From NCBI GenBank assembly GCA_013399895.1, contig VXBA01001334.1, positions 354,811 to 418,810 of the forward strand: DNA of 64,000 nucleotides. Reading direction: 5' to 3'. Below, one piece after another: positions 13,211-26,216 of this stretch. The DNA comes from Serilophus lunatus. Its lineage: Eukaryota > Chordata > Aves > Passeriformes > Eurylaimidae. The position numbers and the translations under genes are program-made. The notes beneath the pieces are model-generated. The model did not search any database and was not told where the DNA came from. It was given only the letters and a program-made list of their open reading frames with translations. Position 1 is the stretch's first letter, and each line of letters begins with the position of its first letter.

Positions 13211-14992
13211 GTGATCAAGGGTTTTATTTTTTATGAAGAAAAACTCAGAATACAATGTTCTGTTGTAATCAAATCTCCACAAAATGCTTTGAACCATTTA
13301 AGGCTGATTAGATGACTCAGCTCACATTTGGTGGATGGTAGCATAGACTTATTACTCATACTTAAATTCATTATTTTCTACATGGGCTATAGCAGTATGA
13401 ATATGAAACTGTCAGACTTCAGGAAACCAGTTATGACTTCTTAGAATTGTGAGCTTCTTGAACGCTTCAGTCCTATTTCGTGCGATATTTTACTTCCTTC
13501 CTAAAGAAGCAGAGTTTGAGTGAGATAGTCTTACAGATCTCAGCCTTCTGGGGAGTCACTTGTGAAACTAGCTTATGCCAGTTTGCTCACTGTAAATGGA
13601 TGGAAAAAGAGGGGACAGTTTGTTTACTTTTTATTTTCAGATATTGACCAAAATTGAGGCATAAAAATGACTGAAAAAGGAAGGGACACAAATTGCAATT
13701 ATGGACAAGGTGTTTCTATCATTTATTCACTTTTACTTGCTTAAAAATGAGGATATTTAAATTGAAAAACTCCAGTGAGAAGTCATTTTCTCTCAGTCTC
13801 CAGATTATTTCTGGACAGATGTGTGTCTGACAGATGCCTAGTATTGTAATTAACATAAAGACAACTCAGTCATGTTTAATAGCCTGCAATAAACAAGAAC
13901 TTGATCTAGACCACATAAACCCGCCTTCTATCTTTACCGTATGATTGTATGTATTATCTCCATGGTTTGTATATGAGTTTATCTAGTATTTCCATGTTCA
14001 TAACAACCTTTTTAAACTCATCATCCTTCACATCTATACATGCATAATCTGGGAGATCCTCAAGAAAGTGAGTATTTTGCAATCGGGAAAGAAGATAGGA
14101 GAAAAAACCCCACAAAAACCCAATACAGATAGATCCTCCTCACATCATTTCATATACTCAAAGAAGGTGCCCAGGAGAGAGCACAAGGAAAGAAATGCAG
14201 CATAACAATCTGTGTAGGAAAGAACGGAATAACAATAAAATCTCTGTTAAAGAACTGCATGAGCTTCAGAATTCACAAAGGACACAGAAATGACTAAGAT
14301 ACTATCCTTTATTGTTTTATTTCATTTGAATGCAAGAGGTATTTATTCCATTGATGAGTCTGCAATATTTTTCTTTGAACTAATCCACAAGATGCATTTT
14401 TCTGTATGTAGAAAACAAACTTATAGAAAAAAAATCTTCTGCCTACTTCATTTTCTTGTCATAAATTAGAGAATAAGGTCTGAAGAAACATCGTCGGCAT
14501 AATATCTTAAAAGTAAAAAGTGCTTTAATGCAAAGTGGAGGTATAGCTAGATAGGTTAGGTCAAGGAGGCTGAAAAGGCACTAACCATCTGAAGAAAGAG
14601 AGTGGACAACCAACATCTGAATGAAATCTCCTTAGCCCTCCTAAAGTCAGCAGAAAGGAAATGAGACAAGGAATTCAACATATCTCTCCTCCTAAAATCA
14701 GTGTATTTTCTCAAACAACCTGTTTGTTTGTTTGTGTGTTTATATAAAGGGACTCAACAACAAACATCAGCTATGTAGACATCTGCAGCTAGTTTAATCA
14801 CATTTGGAATATACTACATTTTATTTTCCGTGCTGAATGATCACGTTTTTTGTGTGTCTATATAAGATATATGTTCTCTTATATTCTTTTTCTGTCCATC
14901 AACATCTCTTTTTACACAATTGGTTGGCTTCATCCAAGTTCGACAGAAAAATAAAGGTTTCAAAGACATTCTGTCATGTGCTGCTACAATGC

Positions 14993-15108
14993 TGCTTATT
15001 CTGGGAAAACATACAACTTGAAAGATGCCGTTGTCACACTCCCCTTAGTGAAAGCTTCAGATGCTCATACTTTATTAAACATCAGAGAATTCATGTGGTG
15101 AAAGTAGT
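14993..15108 (+). pseudogene. Degenerate C2H2 zinc-finger remnant
   Basis: The region around 15049-15095 reads as one C2H2 finger: 'gaaagcttcag', a spacer of 'atgctcatactttatt', then 'aaacatcagagaattcat'. It translates to SESFRCSYFIKHQRIH, the usual second half of a finger of the zinc-finger-repeat type (..SF..S..L.KHQRIH). It is followed by 'gtggtgaaag', which resembles the TGEK linker after a small deletion. Before it, 'tctgggaaaacatac' resembles the preceding TGEKPY linker. The first half is damaged: two Cys are one residue apart (CRC) instead of two, and the linkers sit in different frames. It is therefore a broken relic of a KRAB/poly-zinc-finger type gene, not a working gene. Only one finger can be made out. 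Confidence 0.5.
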
Positions 15109-15454
15109 GTAGCAAGAAAGAAAGAAGAAAACCTGGAAGCAGGCATTTATTAGCTCTGGTAGTCTCTGAACTAATTATTTAAACATTGTGATTATCTTTG
15201 ACCACAATTTAATGGCAGGATACCTGCACCATTTTAAAAGAAGCTGCCAAACTCATAATTGATACAAAGGTTTCAAACATTCAAATTCCAAGGAGAATGG
15301 GACATCATTTAAATTTGGAAGTGGTGATAACAAGGGCAACTTTTTACTGCGTATAATTTCTATATGCAGAAAACTTAATTCTACAGGGCCACCTACCTGT
15401 CTGCTTTTGCTGTAAGTATGTTTTTTTAACATAGTAACATAGCAAAGGTTTTTT

Positions 15455-15643
<189 letters not shown>

Positions 15644-18320
15644 AAATTCTCAGACATGACATACACTGTTTCCTAGTCTCTCTTAGATGATAACCTGCAA
15701 CATGAAATAAAGTCCTTTGTTGTATGTTTCTGTATAACATGGACGTGCGTCTCATATGTCATCAGGTAAACTACCTTGCTGCTTAACTTGTACTTTAGAG
15801 CTTAAAACACACACTCTATATGTTCCATATTAAAATTGATTACACTACGACAAGAATCCAGCTCAAAAAAAGGTAATATTTTTTAAGTTGAATTTGAAGG
15901 AAAATGCTACAGTCAAAGTTGCAAACAAATCTCTCGGAGGGATTAGGCAGACATCATTTTAATTTATCCATTCCAGAATTCAGTGCCAAGAACACTACAA
16001 AGATGAAAATAAAGAAACCGCCGACTGTGCATTTTTGTTGTTGGAGTTGCTGCGGCAGCAGTCTCAGAAAAAGGAGGGAACTGCTGTGCTACCTCGATCC
16101 CACACATACTGAAAGCCTGTAAGAAGCTGGATTCTCACATCCATTTGCCAAATAACTGGATAGCAGCTGAAATCCACCAAATGCAGCTTTGTATAAAGAA
16201 AAGAATAAAAAGACAGAAAAAATAACAGATGTTTGGAATAGTGATTGTACTGCAGATTACTCTGGTGTGGGGGGTCTGAGGAGTGAAGGGACCTATTTTT
16301 GGAGTGCCTTGCAAGAAGTAAATAATGATGTAGCTGTTGATAAAATGCTTCATGGTGTTCCATGTTTGTAAATGTTCCCTTCTTCTTTGTAGGCACGAGT
16401 CGATTGTTTGCAAATGCAGTGTTAAAGTTCAAATGGCAAAATGCATTTGGAATTTGCCTTTTGCCAGTTCTCTTGAGATGAGCAGACATAGGTGTCCTTG
16501 TTAGATCCTGGCAGTTCTTAGAAGACCATTCCTCTCATCTGCCATCAGCTATGATGCAGCCCGGAGCGCTGCAGTTTTCTGTTGGTCTTATTTCATCAAT
16601 AAAATAGGTTCAGTCTGTTTCCAGTTTTGTTGGATGATATGTCACACTGACATGATATGAATTTTGCACATGCATTATTGATGTAAATCTACTGTCAGGA
16701 GATGGGGCCATGGTTATTGGAATGCCCAAGAGCAGGATAAAATTTATTTTAGGTGATGGCAAGTTGTTTGGAAGCTTCTGAGACAGCTGGCTTGTTATCT
16801 TTCTTTGGACTAGACTTACTATATTTAATGAATGGTTAGCCTGTTGTTAAGGCGACACAAAATTGGTTATGCTGCGTATTCAATGCACCACAGTAACATT
16901 TTTCCACATGGGGAAACATACAATTACAACAAAAATTACCATGATTAGCAACTTAAGGCAGAAAGCACAATCTGCATACAAATATATTTTCTCATGTCTT
17001 TCCAGTTTTGAAGGCTGCATTTAACAAAATACTTGAACATATCTATATCTTAAGATGCAGAGGTAATCCCTTGGTCCATCAATATTCCTGTAGTTGTTGA
17101 CTTGATTGGATAATCCTCGGGAGATCGGAGTTTCCATCGGATCTCACTAAAGTCAGAAATCTTGTTTTCTCTAACTCATTTCTCTCTTAAACTAATCAGC
17201 TGAACTTTTGCCAAGGAAACCATAAGGTTTATAGCTACAATTTCATGATCCTATAAATCTTTTTAGTAATTAGGCAGGAATTAAGTAACTATGGTGTATC
17301 AATATTTGGATGTGTTATATATAATTTCCTTCCTGCAATATAAGTAACTCTTTCAGAATATTAAATTTTGGTATTCTTATTGAAATATATTTTTACAGTA
17401 TTATTCCCTTTGAAAAATACTCAGTCACTACTGTATGTTACGCTCTTGCATCTCGTGTGAAATGTGTATGATATGTGTATGTACAGCTATTTGCATGTAC
17501 TCATATGTGTATTTATGTTTATGTTAAAACATAAAAATGTTCCAAGTCAAAGCAAAACTAAAAAACAAACCACCTCAATAATTTAAAAGTGCTGAGAGAT
17601 GAAAATGACTTGAATAAAATGGAACTTGCAAAAGTGTAAGCAGCTGCCATGAGTGTTCTGCAATAATTCATATATTTTATTGTTCTGTTTTGGTTTTTTA
17701 GATAATTAGTTGGTGGCAAAGGAATAATCATGTTGCATGAAACATTGTGAATTTAATTTCACAATGAAAGCTGTACACTGTGTCTACTGCAAGTTAAAAG
17801 GACAAACAAAATCTGTTAAAGGGCCAGGCTAAAAAAAAAAAGTGTTTCATGTCTACAATAAAATGTTCTGTTGTTTTGGCGTTTTTTTTTCTATCATAAA
17901 ATGTTTAAATGTAGTTTCAAAAGCAGCAATGCAAGATCTTTATTTTGATTAATTTAACTGTTAATTTTAAAGCTCTATCTAACATTGCTTTCATGAGTGA
18001 AATGATGAGGGAATGAACTACCATTTTGAAGTAAATGTCTTTCAGTAGAACTCATGATCAAGTGTTAGATACCCTTACTTCTTTCAGTAGGATTATTCCC
18101 CTAAGCATTAAATTCAAGTTCTTGTGCAAAATTCCAGATTCAGATGCTTCACTGCTCTTAGATTGTGAATAGCACCCTGCTGATGGAAAAGAACTCGAAA
18201 AGGAAGAAAGAAATCTCTGTTGTTCGCAGGCAATAATGCAAAGACAAACAAAAAGCACATTCACACACAAAGGAGAACCACACGAGTCCAAGACGACAAC
18301 AACTAAGCTGAATTTTCACN
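15644..18320. other. Non-coding DNA, no gene seen
   Basis: Mostly AT-rich sequence. A minus-strand frame of 141 codons at 16064-16489 has no recognisable domain and is within what chance allows. 16500-16950 has a less repetitive, mixed composition that could be conserved non-coding DNA, but this cannot be judged without an alignment. A single N is at 18320. Confidence 0.45.
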
Positions 18321-18527
18321 ATCTTGGTGTCACCAGCTTTTTAAGTAACACCTATCAGCAGGCAGTTCACAAGGAGTTCCAGAAAGAAAGTAGGTTCAAA
18401 GTTGTGCTAAAACCCCACCAGCTTCTGAAGCACATTTGTTTTGTTAAGTGGGGATGTATGCTCAGGCGATAAGGATCTCACACCCAGGGAGGCAGCTTCA
18501 ACAGACAGTTGTCATGGTGTTATTTTC

Positions 18528-18760
18528 TATGGACGTCTTGCTTGTTCGAGTCGAAATGTCACGTCTCTGTAGTTTTAAGGAAGGGCAGGGGGCACGTGTC
18601 TGACCAACATGCTTCAGCGGGGTGGAAGTCTCATTTGCCTGAAGCCCGAGACACATGCTGTTAACTCATCAAATGTCACTGCAGCCTCCAAGAGGCGGGT
18701 AATTCCTGTGTGTGTTTGCTGTGCACACTAGACTAGAGGCACTGCTCAGTCGTCTCTCTG
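18528..18760. promoter_or_regulatory. CpG-bearing patch with E-box and CRE-like sites
   Basis: Within about 230 bp there are at least eight CpGs, against a strongly CpG-poor background. They include GACGTC (18532-18537), the palindrome TTCGAGTCGAA (18545-18555), CACGTC, the E-box CACGTG (18593-18598) and GGCGGG near 18695. This could be a small regulatory element kept unmethylated in the germ line. That is inference: no TATA box, transcript or flanking exon supports a promoter call. Confidence 0.3.
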
Positions 18761-19137
18761 CAGATTTTGGGTGGTTTCCTTAGGCATTTCTCATCCTGTT
18801 GGATGAACACTGGCTTAGAAATTGGCCATTTCTTTTCTCAGTCAAGGGGTTATAAGTTTATTCTATTCTTGAATTAAAAACAGCGTTAAGGAGGTGTTCA
18901 CGAAACTATTTTGCATGCCTCATCCCAATGGTACTCATAATGCCATTTCAGCGTAGTTTAGTTTTACACATAAATGTAAGATGTATTGAAGGGCTTTTTC
19001 TTTCTTTTTTTTTGTTTTGTTTTGTTTTTTGCTTTTTGTTTTCACCTTTCAAAAATAAGTTTTATCCCAAAACTAATACCTGTCTTCACAGATCTTTTGA
19101 TCAAATTGTTTGACACCCCCATTGTAAATCCAAGATT

Positions 19138-19318
19138 TCCTTGTAGTACTGGGAGGCCACATTGAGATCTCCCTGTAGCTTTGTCTTCTCCAGGCTGTAC
19201 AATCTCAACTCTCTCAGCCTGTCCATGGTAGAGGAATTCCAGCCCTCAGATCATTTTTGTGGCCTCCAATAGATCTGTATCTTTCTTGTTCAGGGAACCC
19301 TGTAGCTGAAACAAAAGG
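19138..19318 (-). mobile_element. CR1 LINE fragment, antisense
   Basis: Read on the minus strand, this gives the CR1 ORF2 segment before the C-terminus: 'ggaggccacaaaaatgatct', 'gagggctggaattcctct', 'caggctgagagagttgag', then 'cagcctggagaagacaaag'. The match runs out near the 'agtactacaagg' segment, so the 3' UTR and tail are absent. Substitutions throughout indicate an old copy. Confidence 0.88.
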
Positions 19319-22300
19319 AAAGTGTTTATATACTTGGCAGCACAAAGAAATGTATTCTTGATTTTTTCCAAAGCACTAGAGCACAAATTGATTCAAATAA
19401 ACAGACATTAGAGCACATTAGAAAGTCTCACCAAAACCATGTTGCTTTAGATTCCATATCTTCCTCGAAATTCCGGAAATATGATGGAACTGCTGAAATC
19501 TTCAGAATCAAACAGCTTAATTCATATCCAGAATAAGGTTTCTGCTTTCTCTTGAAGATTAGAAATTGAAACATAGTTCCCCTTACAGAAATTCTTGGCT
19601 TACATGCCTTCTTTGACTATTATACAGCTCTTCCTAATAAAACAAATAATGGATACATCTAACTGATTTCAGCAGGGAAGAAAAGAGTAGGTGGTCTCAT
19701 TAAGAACCCTTGGTTCACAAGGAAAGCATTTTTCATTGTCTCTACCTAGTGATATAAATGACCTTTGCCATGGAATTAATGAATGTATAAATCTTTCATA
19801 ATATATTTTAATGTCCTGCTGGTAGTAGTCTTTAGTATAAAGCAAAACATAATAAAAAGATTTTCAAACAAGAAATTTATTATTTAAAGCATGAACAAGA
19901 ATTTGAAGAGGTTTTTGTTTATTTTATCCTCTATATCTTATACAATAATAGAAGATCATATTTTCTTTTTTATTTTTTTTTAAAAACTACCAAAACAACA
20001 ATTTATCTCCTTATCCCATGTGAAATTATATCTCCAAATGAAGATATTATACCGACTTTTAACTCAGATGCATCTGTCAAGCATCCCCCCTGAAATAAAA
20101 ACAGAATCTTCCAGTCTTCAGACAGATTTGCCTTGAAAAGTTTTGTGAGTTGTATGGCTTAAGCATTTTATTTTCTTATATTTTTCAGTCTGCATAGTAA
20201 ATTTGCACCAGAAAAAAAGTCCTGTCCTGGCTAAGATTCCTGGAGAACTCTGATTTACATCTTTCTACCCAGAACAAAGCTGGCAGGCTTAGGACAGCAG
20301 TTATGCCTCATCTCTTATCTACTTCAACATTCTTGCCCGAAATGAGAGGTCTGATTTGAGACATGATTTTATTTTTCCCCACATGTCTTTATTCAAGCTT
20401 GTCTCTAATCTCCCTGGTAAGTTGATTATTTTTGCCATCATGCTGTGCCACAGTGCCAAAAAGAAAGCCACATTTGTTAGGTCAGAGACAGAGCATGTCA
20501 AAGCAACATGAAATTTAGGATATTTGAATCGAAAGTCTTGAAATCTGATTATTGCAAAAAGATCTTATTTATTTAAATATTAGTGGACTGCTGTTTGTTT
20601 GCTAGCTATGAGCTATGCTTAATTTGCCATGCAGAAGATGAGAATTAGTAACTCAAACTGGCATCAAATGCCCTCAACACATGTTAATACTGAGAAACCT
20701 AGCCAAATAGGAAAGGCTGAAAGAAATAAACAGTCTGTGGGCTCTTTCCTTATTTTCCATGAGTAATAATTAAGAAACACCTTTCCTGTTACAGGCAGAA
20801 CCCCTCTCCCTAAAAAAGTGAGGAGCACAAGAAGAAGAAGATGAAAATGTCCCATCTTTTATAAAACAACTGCACAGGCATAATCCGGGGGCTCAAACTC
20901 AAACCAATTAAGGTGATATGAAAACTAAACTTTACTGAGAACCTATTGATTGGGCCAGAACGAGCAGAAACAGGTATCAAGGCCTATCTCCCCTGAATCA
21001 GTCAGAAGCGGATCACATCTGCTCCCTCTCAGCAATACTTCTTGTTCAAGTTCCTTTATGCCAAGAGACGTGTAGATCTCACCACTCCTAATTCCAAGGA
21101 TAAACACAAACTATTTTAGATGAGGAACGGGCAGGATAAAAGATCCCTTATGGCTTTGAAGTTTTATCACTGACGAGCAGCTAATTTATACGTTATAAAA
21201 TCAGAGACCAATGGTTACTTTTCAGTAATATTAGTCTGTAGTTAGAATAATTACCTGGTAGTGTTTAATTAGTATTTCAGAAAGATGACCATTTATTAAT
21301 TAATTATCTTTATAATTTTATTTAGATAAAGTATTGTTTTTCTTTCTCTTGCATACAGATATCTTGCTTTCACTTCGACACTGGCATCATCTCTCCTGCC
21401 TGTTCAAGAATTCTTTACTGAAAACTGAAGTTAAATATTTAGATATATACTACCTTTTCTGTACCCAACCTTGCCACATATGATACTACTTTTGCTGCTC
21501 TCTTTTATTTATGTGACTGAAGAGATTTTTTTGTTATTTGTTTTAATATACTTTGAAAGGCCTAACTCAGCGTGACTGTTGGCAATTCTTACATTATTTC
21601 TACACTTCATGACCTCTAAGGTGTACCTTTATTTGCTGATCAATCCTTTTTTTCCCTCAGTTTCTCGTAGGCTTTATGCTTACTCTTAATGTCCTTTTTG
21701 AGGTGGCTATACATCCAAATGCCTTTGGAAACCTTTTCTGTAAGTTTTGTTCTCACTTGCTTGATGTGCAAGTTTCAGATAACTTTTCACTGCTGACTTA
21801 AAGAGTTTGGAGGAATCTGTCACACTGCAAGCCCCTGAACTCATTGTTCCACTGTCTTCACTTGCTTGTTCATGTAATTTGTCAAAGTTTTCCCTTTTGA
21901 AATTGAGTAACCCAGCTGAAGACCAGCTTTCACTTATTTCCCATTTAATTCTTATTCAATCAATTTATGACTGCTGATTTCAAGTATATTTCAATATTAT
22001 TATTATTTTCAGTAAGTGCACAGGATTAGAGAAGTGTTTGGCAGGCTAGTTGAAGCAGGAGCAGTAATTCCAGCTGGGCATTTGGAAATCATTGCCATGT
22101 CCCTTGTGCATGTGGAGATCAACATTACTTCTTACATTTGCCAAATATTTGTATTTGTGGAAGTCATTGAAATTATTGTGCAAATGCCACAATGTCTTGG
22201 CATGTAGATGGTATCTATATATTTGTGATACCCCTGGTTGATTATACATGGATACAGAGAATAATGCTTTCAGGATGATCTGGATCTTCCATTCATGATT

Positions 22301-24240
22301 CATAGTTACTTTGTATATATCTATTCAGTATAGTGAAAATAAATGGGATTTTGTGCAAAGTAATATATATTAATTATGCAAGAATCCACCTGGTACAGGC
22401 TCTCTTGCTGTCTGACTTTGGCTTTGCTTGCACTGAGAGGGAAAAAAATTCACCTCCAGCATCTGAGCATCTATGTTTATATTCCATAATACTCCTAGTG
22501 TAGATGCAAGGCAAATTCACATGAAAAGGCATCTCTCTTTTGCACTGAATTACTAGTATAGTCACAGTCAGTGCATTTGTCTTCTCAGTAGACTTTTTCA
22601 GCAAGCTGAGATTCCTTTAGCTGCTAGTGTTTCTATTGTACATGTACATAGCTGAGACAAACATCTGAAATTTTTATTGTAATCTACGGAAACAACCAGA
22701 TGTTTTTGAAGGGCATCATGCATCTTGTCCCAAAGGAGATAGGTTACAGGGGACTGGTGAATGATGCTCCAAGTGCCTTATTTCTTCTTATTACCTGTGT
22801 AAATGACCTAAAACGCCTGATTCTGATTGTGTTATATGTTTTGCAGGCATCTAAAATTAGTTGCCATGAACCCTTCTTTTCACTTTTTACTTTTTTTTCA
22901 TCTTACTTATATCCTTAATTACATTCCATGCTTATGTCTACTTTCATCTCTAGCTGTAGGAAATAATTTAACTTTACTTAAGCAACTTTTGGAATGCAAC
23001 ACGTGTCCTGAAACTTCTGCAGCGAGATATTTTCTCTGTCACCTTTGCTCTTGTCATGTTCCTTGCTATATAAGACACCATTACCATCTTTTCTTTCTTG
23101 TGCATGCTTTTAAAGAATGCAAACAAACAGGAACACAACCTTCATCCCAAGATCTATTCAAAAATCATGTAAACAAACAACACTCCTAAACATACAACAA
23201 AAGAAACCCCAAACCTTTATTTTGTCAGACTTTGTTTTTTTCCATTAATTTTTCCAACTTGGTTTTCTAAGACTCCGTTTCAGGTTAAGTAATTTCTTAA
23301 TCTTATGGTTCTGCTGTTTATAAGGTGGTTGGGAAGCTGGGCTCATGTAGAAGTTCAAGGGCTGCTGTTTTCTGACTGCATCTGTCCCAGACAGTGCTTT
23401 GCAAGTCAAGATAGGCTGCCTGGTCACAGACAAAAAGGAGCATCCACTCACCTGCAAGGATTTATTAGTTTGTCACAAAGGAATAGACTGAAAGTTTAAT
23501 GTTTAGTCCTTGTTAGCATTTGAATGCAGTTCTGTTCCTCAGGAACCCTTTATGGGGAGTTGAGAATAAAATTGTATATCACAGAAGTCATACTTTAGTT
23601 TTTTTTACCTTTATTTGGGTGCCATCTTCAAGACCTTAGTGCTTTACCTGCCCATTGAAAGCAATTTTAGTTGATCCCAAAGCAATCAAGGAATCAGTCG
23701 AGCACTGACACAATGGAGAAAGTGTCATAATGTTGGTAGTTCAACAGGCCTCTCTTAAATTAGTCTTATCAGTCAGAAAAGATTAATCTGAAAAGTAATA
23801 AATTCTCCTATCCCAAAAAATTGAGAGAGAGACCTTAACAGAAAATGAAGTGAAACTGGAAGACTAAACCAAACAAAATGAAGGATAAGAATTAGGTTAA
23901 AGTTAATATCTCAGGTAGTGTTTTTCATTCAGATCTTCATCCATCCATTGATACCTCTGTTAAAATATATACATTAAAGGAATAAGCAATATTCACCTGG
24001 CTGTGCCAAAATAAAATGTTCCACTTTTTTTTTTTTCTTTTTCCCCCAAGTCTCTCTGCCTCATGCATCATCTCATCTTTATAAACATTATAACTTCAGT
24101 GACACATTATGAACATTTACCACTGAATAAACAAAGAGCAGAACTTTCCCTTTCTTTTTTTCATTATTCCTTCCCAGCCATTTTGCTTCTTTATGTGTGT
24201 GTTTTTCTTTGCTTATCACTTCTTTCTGAGATCTACTGCA
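19319..24240. other. Non-coding DNA, no gene seen
   Basis: AT-rich sequence without a recognisable gene or young repeat. It holds an AT palindromic run (TTAATTAATTA) at about 21294-21307 and a TGTACATGTACA palindrome at 22637-22648. The longest open frame is 120 codons (22827-23189), hydrophobic and Cys-rich, with no family match I can name. Confidence 0.5.
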
Positions 24241-24254
24241 CTGCATGGTTATCA

Positions 24255-24660
24255 GCATGATAAGAGGAGACAGCCTGTCTGGCCCTGCCCATTCTTAAAA
24301 AGACTGGTGAAGGAAAGGGGCCTGACTAGATAAACCAGATGACATCCCAGACCTGGGAAGAGAGCCAGGGTCCAGAGCAACATCTGCTGTGGCGGGGCTG
24401 CCAGCCTGAAGCATCCATCCATGACTGACCAGTCGCCTTGGATCCTGAGAACATCAACAGCACTTTATTTCCCCCACCTTCTTCATCCCTTTCTTTCTTT
24501 TCCCTACTGCTGTCTAGTGCTTTGACAAAGGCAAGGGAAATGATCATAGCTCACAACTCGACATTAAATGTGCAAAACAACCCTTTTCTCATTGCTGAGG
24601 AAGAGTATTTGACAAAATAAAAGCTGTAATGCCATCCTTTATTTAAATAAAGGAATTTGG
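24255..24660. other. Unclassified GC-rich block, LTR- or UTR-like
   Basis: The first half (24265-24450) is GC-rich relative to its flanks. The block ends with a polyadenylation-type signal (AATAAAAG near 24617) and a second AATAAA at about 24645. That layout could be an old solo LTR or the end of a transcript. I could not match it to a known avian LTR, and no terminal TG..CA pair or target-site duplication is evident. Confidence 0.25.
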
Positions 24661-25376
24661 CACATTTTCAGTATGTATGTTTTTCATAGCTGTCCAATTT
24701 TTGGTTTAAGATTTGTTTTCATTCTTTATGTGTTTGTGGTTAATTCATCCTATTCAGAGACAGATGTGGCATGGATTGAAATAAGGAGGTTTTCTCAATG
24801 TGGCTTTGAAAAGAGTGTAGCACTATAGGGGTACCATCTGCTATAGTAAGCAGAACCAGTATAAGACATCTAAAGCTACGTTTTCCAACTGGAAAATAAA
24901 CACTTGCTATTCAGATTGTATCTAAAAATCACGATGAATTTTTTAATGTATTTTCCATCAGCTGAAATCCATAAGTCATGCTTGACTGTTTCTGTGACAG
25001 AAGGATCTTAAGATATTTTTCTGTTTGGAGCTAATTTATTCTATCTAAACAAGAAATAATACAAAAAAATCTTCTCAAACTTCTCTCCTTTGTCATTTGT
25101 TCTCCTGACAAAAATGCATAAACTTGATTTTATCCCTGGAGGAATGCACATAGAGAATATGTGGAGGGAAAAAGGAAAATAGTATGTGAGTAGAGGTAGA
25201 ATAACATAGTTACAACTTTGATCCTCAGACAATTTCCTTGTATAAGAACAGATTTGTTTTGGAGTCCAACTCCTCATATGCGTTTTTTATTTGTGCCTGA
25301 GTACATGCTGTGATGATACCTGTTTGTTTACTGTCCCCCTGTCTGACCAGTTTTGATTTTTTGGTGATTTTTTTTT

Positions 25377-25416
25377 NNNNNNNNNNNNNNNNNNNNNNNN
25401 NNNNNNNNNNNNNNNN
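25377..25416. other. Assembly gap (40 N)
   Basis: A run of Ns directly follows a T-run, and GC-rich sequence resumes afterwards (25417-25570). The flanks may not be truly adjacent at base level. Confidence 0.98.
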
Positions 25417-26036
25417 AAGGGGAGCAGGACTGTGGGACAAGCCTCAGAGAGTGTTTGTGCCGTTGTGTGCTTTCAGCCCTAGTGTCAGGTCAGGCTGCCT
25501 GCCAAGGCAAGAAGGACCAGGAAGGGAGAGCTGTCGCTTGCACCTTGTGGAGAGCCCAGGTGAGATGTGAACCCATCCATGGTAATACCTGAAAGCTTCA
25601 TCCAAGATGCCCTGAAGCCAATATAAATACAGAAATTGTTTTCAGGGGGTGCTTGAAGCAGCATGAACTTGCCACACTGAAATAAATGGGACTGATTCAG
25701 TTACAGGAACTTGAAGGGTGAAAGGAGGGACTCCTGAGGGCCTGAAAAGTAATAAGAATAATCAAAAAGGAGGGGACAGGAGAACAGAAACTAGGTGGCA
25801 GGTGTTTGCTTGCTTTGAAGAAAAAAAGGAGCAATCACAAAAATCGATAGCGAGCCTTATTAAAGGTGAGCTAGGTGCTTTCACTTTGATATTTTGTTTG
25901 GTTATATTAGGATTAGATACCTCACAGGTCAGGTGTTTCAGACTCAGCATCTCTAGAGATCCCCTGCTTGTATTGCAAAGCATTCCCCCAAGAAATCTGC
26001 CAGTGTCAAATGTACTTTCTGGTTTTGAGCTCAGGG

Positions 26037-26216
26037 TGAGAAAGTGAGAAGGGAGGGAAAGAAAGGAGAAAAAAAGGGAAAGAAAGGAGAGAATAAGTGG
26101 AAGAAAGGAGAGAAGTGAAAGGAAAGAGAGATAACAAAAAGCTCAAAGATGAAAAAGTAGAAGAGGCAGGATAAAAGGAAGAAAAGGAAGAAAGAAAAGA
26201 AAGGAAGGAAAGCAAG
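26037..26216. repeat. Polypurine tract, GGAAA/GAAA-rich
   Basis: About 180 bp on the plus strand are nearly all purines, made of irregular GGAAA, GAGAA and GGGAAA units. The overlapping Phe/Ser/Leu-rich minus-strand frames are its translation and not proteins. Confidence 0.88.

Noticed and set aside
16064..16489. 141-codon minus-strand frame
   Set aside because: No domain, no splice or promoter context, and frames of this length are expected about once by chance in a window of this size and composition.
18541..18560. TTCGAGTCGAA as a tRNA B-box
   Set aside because: It resembles GTTCGANTC, but there is no A-box, acceptor pairing or cloverleaf around it.
22637..22648. TGTACATGTACA palindrome as an operator-like site
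   Set aside because: Short AT-rich palindromes of this type arise often by chance and nothing nearby gives it a role.
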